Positions 49,530-56,269 of a stretch of DNA of 64,000 nt are shown piece by piece. Positions within the stretch are counted from its first letter, which is position 1; every line of letters begins with the position of its first letter. A program made the translations under genes and the position numbers. Source of the stretch: Chitinibacter sp. SCUT-21. GTDB lineage: Bacteria; Pseudomonadota; Gammaproteobacteria; Burkholderiales; Chitinibacteraceae. The stretch lies in NCBI GenBank assembly GCA_041874755.1, contig CP102611.1:62001-126000 (forward strand). Reading direction: 5' to 3'. Below the pieces are notes generated by a model that did no database searches, was not told the DNA's origin, and saw nothing but the letters and a program-made list of their open reading frames with translations.

Positions 49530-51929
49530 ATGAATGCATTAAATCAAAAAGCGTCGCCACAGATTCGCCAAGTGGCCGTGCTGGGCGCTGGTGTGATGGG
49601 GGCGCAAATTGCTGCGCATTTATCCAATGCGGGGATTCCTGTTGTTTTGTTTGATTTGCCAGCCCCTGCTGGTGAACCGAACGGCATCGCACTTAAAGCG
49701 ATTGAAAATCTAAAAAAACTCAAACCGGCGCCGCTGATGTCGGCGATGCGCGTAGATGGCATTACGCCCGCGAACTACGGTAGCGATCTGGGGCTGCTGG
49801 CCGATTGTGATTTGGTGGTCGAGGCGATTGCAGAGCGGCTCGATTGGAAGGCGGAGCTGTACGCCAAAATTGCACCGCATTTAGCGCCACATGCGATCTT
49901 GGCGAGTAATACCTCGGGGCTGTCGATTGAAAAGCTGGCAAACAGCGTTCCGGAAGAGTTGCGCAGCCGTTTTTGCGGTATTCACTTCTTTAATCCTCCG
50001 CGCTATATGTATCTGGTGGAATTAATTGCTACGCAAGGCTCGAAACCAGATACCCTTGATGCGCTAGAAACTTTCCTGACGATGCGTTTGGGTAAAGGTG
50101 TGGTACGTGCCAAAGATACGCCCAACTTCATCGCCAACCGCATCGGTGTGTTTTCGATGCTGGCAACGATCAAGCACGCGCAAAATTTCGGCATCCGCTT
50201 CGATGTTGTTGACGATCTCACCGGCCCGCGACTTGGCCGCCCAAAATCTGCAACCTTCCGTACCGCCGACGTGGTGGGGTTGGATACCTTTGCGCATGTC
50301 GTCAAAACCATGACCGATACCTTGGGCGACGACCCATGGCATAACCTGTTTGTAACGCCTGATTGGTTACAAAATCTAATCGCGGCAGGCGCTTTGGGGC
50401 AAAAAACCAAGCAGGGCATATATAAAAAAGCGGGCAAAGATTTATTCGTGCTCGATGTGGCGGCTGGCGATTATGTGGCGGCAGGGCAAAAAGGCTCGGA
50501 TGAAGTTAAAGCCTTGCTGAAAATTACCGACCCAGCCGAGCGAATCAAGGCTTTGCGCGAGTCAGCCTTGCCGGAGGCGCAATTTATCTGGGCCTGCCTG
50601 CGTGATGTGTGGCATTACATTGCGGTGCAGCTCGAGCATATTGCGGATAACGCCCGTGATGTCGACTTTGCGATTCGCTGGGGTTTTGGTTGGACGCAAG
50701 GCCCGTTCGAAATGTGGCAAGCGGCGGGTTGGAAATCAGTGGCCGAGGCGATTAACGCCGATATCGCTGCGGGTAAAACACTGAGCAGCACGCCGCTGCC
50801 AGCTTGGGTATTGCAGCGCGATGGCGTGCATGGCGAGCTAGGCTCGTTTAATGCCGCATCAGGCCAACTCGTGGCGCGATCGAACTTGCCGGTGTATCAA
50901 CGCCAGCTGTATCCACCGCAAGTACTGGGTGAAGTCGCGCCCGATTACGGCCAAACAGTGTATGAAAATGACAGCGTACGCATGTGGTTGCCTCCAGTAG
51001 CGACTGGCGGCAACGATGTACCGGTGCTGTCATTCAAAACCAAGGCCCATTGTATTGGTGCTGGGGTATTGGCTGGGGTGCAAGAAGCAATCAAGATCGC
51101 AGAGCAATACTACCAAGGCTTGGTGATCTGGCACCCGGAGGCGCCGTTTTCGGTTGGCGCTGATTTGATGAGTATGGGGCCAGCCTTTATGACCGGCGAC
51201 TTTGCCGCGATTGAAGCCATGGTCGCCGAATTCCAAAAAACTTCGCAGGCGATTAAATACGCCAAAGTGCCGGTGGTTGGCGCTGCGCAAGGCTATGCCT
51301 TTGGCGGCGGTTGCGAATTCTTGATGCATTGCGTCCGCGTCGTTGCGCATGTTGAAACGTATATCGGCTTGGTTGAAGTTGGTGTAGGTTTGCTGCCTGC
51401 CGGTGGCGGTTGTAAAGAATTTGCGCTGCGCGCGTCACGCTTGGCGCGTAATGGCAATATTTTGGAAGTGCTAAAAGACTATTACTTGGCGATGGCCACC
51501 GCCAAAGTCGGCACTAGCGCCGAAGAAGGTCAGCAAATCGGCTATTTGAAAGAGTCCGACATCGTTGTGATGAACGCCAACGAATTACTGTTTGTGGCGC
51601 AAGCGCAAGTACGTGCCTTGGCCGCAACAGGCTATCGCGCACCTGTGCCACCGAAAGCGTTTGCCGTGGCAGGACGTTCGGGCGCGGCAACGATCCGCGG
51701 CCAGCTCGTCAATATGCTCGAAGGCGGGTTTATTTCTAAGTACGACTATCACATCGCGATGCAAATTGCCGACGTGGTGACTGGTGGCGACGTTGAGGCA
51801 GGCACTTTGGTCAACGAAGATTGGATTTTGAAACTGGAGCGCGAACGTTTTATGGGCTTGCTGAAAAAAGGCAAAACGCAGGAGCGGATCATGCACATGA
51901 TTGAGTTTAACAAACCACTGCGCAACTAA
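49530..51929 (+). CDS. 3-hydroxyacyl-CoA dehydrogenase / enoyl-CoA hydratase fusion
   Basis: 799 aa bifunctional beta-oxidation enzyme. The NAD-binding dehydrogenase domain comes first (VAVLGAGVMGAQIAAHLSNAG at about 14-34; GIHFFNPPRYMYLVELI; DTPNFIANRIG) and the hydratase/crotonase domain last (about 500-760; VVGAAQGYAFGGGCEFLMHC, LVEVGVGLLPAGGG). This order is the reverse of E. coli FadB and matches the FadN/dehydrogenase-first type, so I leave the symbol open. It pairs with the thiolase downstream. Confidence 0.93.
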   Translation: MNALNQKASPQIRQVAVLGAGVMGAQIAAHLSNAGIPVVLFDLPAPAGEPNGIALKAIENLKKLKPAPLMSAMRVDGITPANYGSDLGLLADCDLVVEAIAERLDWKAELYAKIAPHLAPHAILASNTSGLSIEKLANSVPEELRSRFCGIHFFNPPRYMYLVELIATQGSKPDTLDALETFLTMRLGKGVVRAKDTPNFIANRIGVFSMLATIKHAQNFGIRFDVVDDLTGPRLGRPKSATFRTADVVGLDTFAHVVKTMTDTLGDDPWHNLFVTPDWLQNLIAAGALGQKTKQGIYKKAGKDLFVLDVAAGDYVAAGQKGSDEVKALLKITDPAERIKALRESALPEAQFIWACLRDVWHYIAVQLEHIADNARDVDFAIRWGFGWTQGPFEMWQAAGWKSVAEAINADIAAGKTLSSTPLPAWVLQRDGVHGELGSFNAASGQLVARSNLPVYQRQLYPPQVLGEVAPDYGQTVYENDSVRMWLPPVATGGNDVPVLSFKTKAHCIGAGVLAGVQEAIKIAEQYYQGLVIWHPEAPFSVGADLMSMGPAFMTGDFAAIEAMVAEFQKTSQAIKYAKVPVVGAAQGYAFGGGCEFLMHCVRVVAHVETYIGLVEVGVGLLPAGGGCKEFALRASRLARNGNILEVLKDYYLAMATAKVGTSAEEGQQIGYLKESDIVVMNANELLFVAQAQVRALAATGYRAPVPPKAFAVAGRSGAATIRGQLVNMLEGGFISKYDYHIAMQIADVVTGGDVEAGTLVNEDWILKLERERFMGLLKKGKTQERIMHMIEFNKPLRN

Positions 51930-51930
51930 A

Positions 51931-52012
51931 AGGCGCTCTGGAAAAGGCTGCGCCTCCTGTGATCTCGTGTCGTGCGATGCTCGGAATCCTCATGGACTTG
52001 ATGTCCATTCCG
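51931..52012 (+). repeat. Structured intergenic element upstream of the thiolase gene
   Basis: The 192-bp gap before the thiolase holds a 6-bp stem AGGCGC/GCGCCT (51931-51955). It also holds a longer bulged hairpin in which CGGA (51982-51985) pairs with TCCG and ATGGAC (51992-51997) pairs with GTCCAT around loop TTGAT. Neither has a T-run. The composition differs from the coding sequence around it, and it may be a dispersed REP-like repeat; copies elsewhere cannot be checked here. Confidence 0.4.
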
Positions 52013-52121
52013 GTTCCTGCGCTTCTGACTCCACGACCTTACAGGGGCTCGCTCTCTTCCAGTATCGCCTTTGGCATCTAACTAAACGATGCTTATCCAA
52101 ATTTGGAATAAGGAGCTCGGA

Positions 52122-53327
52122 ATGAGCAAACAAATTCAAGAAGCTTATGTCGTTGCCGCAGTGCGCAGTCCAGTCGGTAAAGCGCCGCGCGGTATGCTAA
52201 AAAATGTTCGCCCCGATGATTTGCTGGCGCATGTGCTTCGCGCCGCAATGGCGAAAGTGCCGGGTTTAGATCCTGCCCTGGTTGAAGACGTTGTCGTCGG
52301 TTGCGCAATGCCGGAAGGCGAGCAGGGCATGAATGTGGCGCGGATTGGTGCGCTGCTGGCTGGCCTGCCCAATACCGTTGGTGGGATCACCATCAATCGC
52401 TTTTGCTCCAGCGGCATCAATGCGGTCGCGCTCGCGGCGGACAAAATCCGCCTTGGCGAGGCCGATGTGATGATCGCAGCCGGTACTGAATCGATGTCGA
52501 TGGTGCCGATGGGCGGCAATAAATTGTCGCTTGGTAGCTCAATTTACGAGCGCGATGAAAACGTCGGCATTGCCTACGGCATGGGCTTGACTGCAGAAAA
52601 AGTCGCTACCCAGTGGGGGATTAGCCGTGAAGATCAAGATGCATTTGCTCTAGCTTCGCATACCCGCGCTTTGGCCGCCGCAGCCAGCGGTGCGTTTAAT
52701 GATGAAATTGTGCCGCTTGATGTGACTTATCGCGTGCCAAATTTGGCGACGGGTGAAGTTGAGTTGGTTAGCAAAAGCATCACGCAGGACGAAGGCCCGC
52801 GCGCCGATACCAGTTTGGAAGGCTTGGCGAAGTTGAAAACTGTGTTCTCAGCAAAAGGCTCGGTCACTGCGGGTAATAGCTCGCAAATGTCCGATGGCGC
52901 GGCAGCGCTGGTGCTGGTGTCAGAGAAAATCCTCAAGCAATTCAATCTGACGCCGCTGGCCAAATATGTAACCTTTGCCGTCAAAGGCGTTCCACCAGAA
53001 ATTATGGGTATCGGGCCGAAAGAAGCGATTCCTGCCGCCTTAAAACAAGCGGGATTGAGCTTAGATCAGCTTGAATGGATTGAGCTGAACGAAGCCTTTG
53101 CTGCCCAGGCTTTGGCCGTGAGTCGTGATTTGGGCTTGGACATGAGCAAAGTGAATCCAAATGGCGGCGCAATTGCCTTGGGCCACCCTTTGGGCGCTAC
53201 CGGCGCGATTCGTGCTGCAACGATGATCCATGGCCTGCGCCGCCAAGGCAAAGCCGGTAGCTACGGCATGGTGACGATGTGTATCGGTACTGGCATGGGC
53301 GCAGCTGGGATATTGCAAGTCTTGTAA
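52122..53327 (+). CDS. fadA: Acetyl-CoA acyltransferase (3-ketoacyl-CoA thiolase)
   Basis: 401 aa thiolase; final beta-oxidation step. The active-site Cys95 is in INRFCSSGINAVALAAD, the His is in GGAIALGHPLGATGAIRA, and the second Cys is in MVTMCIGTGMGAAGI. A strong AAGGAG lies seven bases before the ATG. It follows the fused dehydrogenase/hydratase gene, forming the multienzyme pair, and is ended by a strong terminator. The fadA symbol denotes function; exact orthology is not tested. Confidence 0.92.
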   Translation: MSKQIQEAYVVAAVRSPVGKAPRGMLKNVRPDDLLAHVLRAAMAKVPGLDPALVEDVVVGCAMPEGEQGMNVARIGALLAGLPNTVGGITINRFCSSGINAVALAADKIRLGEADVMIAAGTESMSMVPMGGNKLSLGSSIYERDENVGIAYGMGLTAEKVATQWGISREDQDAFALASHTRALAAAASGAFNDEIVPLDVTYRVPNLATGEVELVSKSITQDEGPRADTSLEGLAKLKTVFSAKGSVTAGNSSQMSDGAAALVLVSEKILKQFNLTPLAKYVTFAVKGVPPEIMGIGPKEAIPAALKQAGLSLDQLEWIELNEAFAAQALAVSRDLGLDMSKVNPNGGAIALGHPLGATGAIRAATMIHGLRRQGKAGSYGMVTMCIGTGMGAAGILQVL

Positions 53328-53343
53328 ATCAAGTTTGCTAACC

Positions 53344-53369
53344 AAACCCGCCATAGCGCGGGTTTTTTT
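53344..53369 (+). terminator. Terminator after the thiolase gene
   Basis: An 8-bp stem AAACCCGC/GCGGGTTT with loop CATAGC is followed by a run of seven Ts. It closes the fatty-acid block. Confidence 0.9.
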
Positions 53370-53380
53370 GTGAGATTGAT

Positions 53381-53947
53381 ATGATGAAAAAAATATTTTT
53401 TACCTTGCTGACATATCTAGTGATGCATGGTGCGCAGGCACTAGAGTTGGAGGGGGTTAAGTTGGCAGATCGTGTGGAGGTGAGTGGACAAAGTTTGTTG
53501 CTTAATGGGGCTGGTGTGCGTAAAAAAATGATTTTTGACGTATACATCGCTGCATTGTATTTGCCAAATAAAAGCAATGAAGCTACTCAAGTGCTAGTCG
53601 CTAAGGGGGCTAAGCGACTGCAGCTCACGATGTTACGCAGGGTTGAGGGACGGGCTTTGGTGCAATCCCTGAAAGATGGGCTCAAAGACAATATTTCACC
53701 AACACAATACGGCGCTTATGCGGCCAAGATTGCAGAGTTGGAGAAAATATTATTGGCGAGCAAAGAGGCCAAAGAGGGGGATGTCATCGTGCTCGATGTG
53801 CTACCTGGTCAGGGTTTAAAAGTGCAGTTGCAAGAACGGCCACTAGGTTTAATTCAGGGGGACGAATTTGCGCGTGATCTATTGCAAATATGGCTTGGGG
53901 GTAAACCTGTTCAGGCTGATTTAAAGACAAAGCTCTTGGGTGGTTGA
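53381..53947 (+). CDS. Chalcone-isomerase-like periplasmic protein
   Basis: 188 aa with a signal peptide (MMKKIFFTLLTYLVMHGAQA|LELEG). The mature part resembles the bacterial chalcone-isomerase-like family: VKLADRVEVSGQSLLLNGAGVRKKMIFDVYIAALYLP near the start, MLRRVEGRALVQSLKDGLKDN, and the ending RDLLQIWLGGKPVQADLKTKLLG. Bacterial members are periplasmic with no known substrate, and flavonoid chemistry should not be assumed. It is alone between two terminators. Confidence 0.87.
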   Translation: MMKKIFFTLLTYLVMHGAQALELEGVKLADRVEVSGQSLLLNGAGVRKKMIFDVYIAALYLPNKSNEATQVLVAKGAKRLQLTMLRRVEGRALVQSLKDGLKDNISPTQYGAYAAKIAELEKILLASKEAKEGDVIVLDVLPGQGLKVQLQERPLGLIQGDEFARDLLQIWLGGKPVQADLKTKLLGG

Positions 53948-53950
53948 TTG

Positions 53951-53975
53951 TGTAGTGATACTACATTTTGTTTTG
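53951..53975 (+). terminator. Weak candidate terminator after the chalcone-isomerase-like gene
   Basis: A 6-bp stem TGTAGT/ACTACA with a 3-base loop is followed by TTTTGTTTT, starting 3 bp after the stop. The stem is AT-rich, so efficiency may be modest. Confidence 0.5.
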
Positions 53976-54053
53976 TGGTTAAAAATCGCACTATCAGGTG
54001 TCGTTTGCGTTATATCGTTGTTAAATATAGAGCTTTTTGTTTTGTTGTGTAGT

Positions 54054-54096
54054 TTTTTGTGCGTTTTGTTACATTTTTGTGCGTAGCAATACTACG
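54054..54096 (+). repeat. T-rich direct repeats and palindrome upstream of a small ORF
   Basis: The ten-mer TTTTTGTGCG occurs twice (54054-54063 and 54074-54083), 20 bp apart or about two helical turns. The second copy runs into a dyad CGTAG-CAATA-CTACG (54082-54096). These lie just upstream of a -35/-10 pair and could be regulator sites. The wider stretch from 53976 is unusually T-rich compared with its neighbours. Confidence 0.45.
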
Positions 54097-54103
54097 TAAA
54101 GTG

Positions 54104-54132
54104 TTGCGTTAATTCTGTAGTTTTGATAAAGT
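54104..54132 (+). promoter_or_regulatory. Candidate promoter of the 30-codon ORF
   Basis: TTGCGT and TAAAGT are spaced by exactly 17 bases, about 64 bp upstream of the small ORF. A similar TAAAGT at 54097-54102 sits next to the palindrome. Moderate matches only. Confidence 0.45.
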
Positions 54133-54195
54133 TTAGTCATCGAAGGAAGTTAAGCAAAGCCGATGTGGCAATGCTCAAATGCAAGGAGATTGACC

Positions 54196-54288
54196 ATGCG
54201 TTCAATGATGAAATTTTCAAAAACTGTAGAAGCCTTTCAGCAACTGCTTGTTAAATCGTATGGCTGGCAGTTGACTCTGCCACGCTAA
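54196..54288 (+). CDS. Putative 30-aa small protein
   Basis: A 30-codon ORF (MRSMMKFSKTVEAFQQLLVKSY to GWQLTLPR) with a perfect AAGGAG seven bases before the ATG. It is not recognised. It is basic and amphipathic with no signal peptide or membrane helix. It lies between a candidate promoter and a strong terminator 116 bp downstream, which makes a short transcription unit. It could be a genuine small protein, a leader peptide, or the coding part of a dual-function RNA. Confidence 0.55.
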   Translation: MRSMMKFSKTVEAFQQLLVKSYGWQLTLPR

Positions 54289-54311
54289 GCGCGGCGCTCA
54301 CAGAACCGATT

Positions 54312-54367
54312 TTGTAGTGCCCGTAGTGAGTTTTAGGTAGTAAAAGTAGTGTGTCTTGTAGTACCCG
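54312..54367 (+). repeat. Imperfect 12-mer direct repeat in the 3' region of the small transcript
   Basis: TTGTAGTGCCCG (54312-54323) recurs with one mismatch as TTGTAGTACCCG (54356-54367), 44 bp apart, between the small ORF and its terminator. GTAGT also recurs in between (GGTAGTAAAAGTAGT). Meaning unknown. Confidence 0.5.
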
Positions 54368-54403
54368 TGACGAAAGTTGCGTTATCGACTCCATCCTCCT
54401 GTG

Positions 54404-54451
54404 CCCGATTCAGTAAACATCGCAAGATGTTGTACTAATCGGGTTTTTTTT
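54404..54451 (+). terminator. Strong Rho-independent terminator upstream of tamA
   Basis: A long hairpin: CCCGATT pairs with AATCGGG, AGTA with TACT, and ACATC with GATGT around a GCAA tetraloop. Eight Ts follow. It ends whatever transcript carries the small ORF and isolates tamA. Confidence 0.92.
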
Positions 54452-54526
54452 GTCTCCCATCTCTTGTTTTACCTAGCGCTACGTCCGTTTTGGTAAAGTA
54501 ATGCTTTTGCTCATTAGGTTCGTGCT

Positions 54527-56269
54527 TTGCGCCTTCTACCTCTAATTTGTGCTGCGTTGTTCACTGTGCCCGCCTGGGCCGAGGATGAAACGTTTAAGTA
54601 TGAAGTTAAGCTTGAGGCGAACGAGCCGGCGAATGATCTGCTCAAGCGTTATCTCAATATTTACAAATTGCAGCGAAAGAATCGATTTACGGCTGAATTG
54701 CTGCAGCGAGAAGTCGATGCGGTGCCTGCTGCTGCGCAAGAGCTATTGGCGACGGAAGGGTATTTTGATGCCAAGGTCGATGTACAGTACCGCGAAGAGG
54801 GTAATACGCATAGGGTGTATATCAAGGTAGATCAAGGCGAGCAAACTTTAGTGACCGATACCTCTGTGGTATTGCAAGGTGCCGTACTAGATAATGCGGA
54901 TCGCTATCAAGAGCTTGATCGCCGCTTTAATCGACGTGGTGAACGCCTCGAGCAACAAGCCTTCCGTCAATCAGTATGGGATGATTTTAAAAAGCGCTCG
55001 CTGCAATTGGTGCAGGCACGGCAATACCCTGCGGCCAAATTAGTGTCAAGTGAGGCGGTTATTCACCCCGAGCGTAAAGCCGCCGAGTTTGATTTATTGA
55101 TAGACAGTGGGCCAGCTTATGTATTTGGCCCGTATACCATTCACGGCTTGTCGCGCTACCCTGAAAAGCTGATTGCCAATCGCATCAAAATTACTCAAGG
55201 CCAAGACTATAGCCGAGAAGCATTAAGTGATTTACAAAGCGAAATACAGGCCATGCCCCAATTTGGCACGGCTTTAGTTGATGTTGAATTAACCAGCGAG
55301 CCCCCCTTTGTCGCACCGATCCGGATTGATGTACAAGAGGTGCCCTTGCATCGGGTCAGTGGCAGCGTCGGTTTTAGTACCAACACGCGTTTTAAATCCG
55401 AATTGGCTTATCGTTACCATAATTTATTCGACCAAGGCTGGGTGTTCGATAGTAGCTTGCGGATTGAACAGCTAGAGCAGGCGGCCGAATTGGCGGTGCT
55501 GTTACCCAAAAATAACAGCGATTGGGAGCATCGTGTGTGGGGGTCATATTTAGCGCAAGACTTGCAAGGTTTGGATTCGCACTTGTACAAAATGGGCGTG
55601 TCGCGCGGCAAAAAAGGCGATGAAATCGAGCGAGTGATCGATTTGCAATATCAAATCGAGAATCGCCAATTTGCTGATGGCAGTGAAGAGCATCCACAAT
55701 CGCTCACCTTGAATCATATTTGGACCCAGCGCAAGCTGGACAACCGCAATAACCCGCGCAATGGCTATTTAGTTCAGGCTGAAATGGGCGGCGCCTTAAA
55801 GCAATTAATCAGTGATGCCACATTTTTGCGTCTTTTCACACGTGGGGCGTATTACTACCGGGTAGGCAGCGATGGGCAAATTGTCGTTCAAGGCAGTGTA
55901 GGGCAGACTTTTTCGCAAAGTCCACAAGGGATTACATCTGACTGGCTGTTTCGTGCCGGTGGCTCGGGTAGCGTGCGCGGTTACGATTATGAATCTCTGG
56001 GGGTGAAAAGTAATGGCTCTACCGTGGGGGGGCAGGTAATTGGAACGGCCTCGTTTGAATACCAGCATCCCGTGATCAAAGATTGGAAAGCGGCGATGTT
56101 CGTCGATTATGGTGGCGCAGGCGAGAAGTGGAGCAATATGGAAAAAGTGATGGGCGTGGGGGTGGGTGCGCGCTGGAAAAGCCCAGTTGGTCAAATCGGT
56201 GCGGATATCGCTTATGGTGTTGACTACGAACAATATCGTTTCCACTTTGCCATGGGCTTGGTATTTTGA
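54527..56269 (+). CDS. tamA: TamA, Omp85-family outer-membrane assembly protein
   Basis: 580 aa. A signal peptide ends at PAWA|EDE, then three POTRA domains (about 25-260) and an Omp85 beta barrel with the loop-6 motif RAGGSGSVRGYDYESLG and terminal Phe. With TamB it spans the envelope and helps assemble autotransporters or move phospholipids. The start is TTG, eight bases after AGGT; an in-frame TAG at 54515-54517 prevents any earlier start. Its TGA shares a base with the tamB ATG. Confidence 0.93.
   Translation: MRLLPLICAALFTVPAWAEDETFKYEVKLEANEPANDLLKRYLNIYKLQRKNRFTAELLQREVDAVPAAAQELLATEGYFDAKVDVQYREEGNTHRVYIKVDQGEQTLVTDTSVVLQGAVLDNADRYQELDRRFNRRGERLEQQAFRQSVWDDFKKRSLQLVQARQYPAAKLVSSEAVIHPERKAAEFDLLIDSGPAYVFGPYTIHGLSRYPEKLIANRIKITQGQDYSREALSDLQSEIQAMPQFGTALVDVELTSEPPFVAPIRIDVQEVPLHRVSGSVGFSTNTRFKSELAYRYHNLFDQGWVFDSSLRIEQLEQAAELAVLLPKNNSDWEHRVWGSYLAQDLQGLDSHLYKMGVSRGKKGDEIERVIDLQYQIENRQFADGSEEHPQSLTLNHIWTQRKLDNRNNPRNGYLVQAEMGGALKQLISDATFLRLFTRGAYYYRVGSDGQIVVQGSVGQTFSQSPQGITSDWLFRAGGSGSVRGYDYESLGVKSNGSTVGGQVIGTASFEYQHPVIKDWKAAMFVDYGGAGEKWSNMEKVMGVGVGARWKSPVGQIGADIAYGVDYEQYRFHFAMGLVF

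Noticed and set aside
52145..52519. 124-codon minus-strand frame inside the thiolase gene
   Set aside because: It lies entirely within the clear thiolase coding sequence and shows no family motif.
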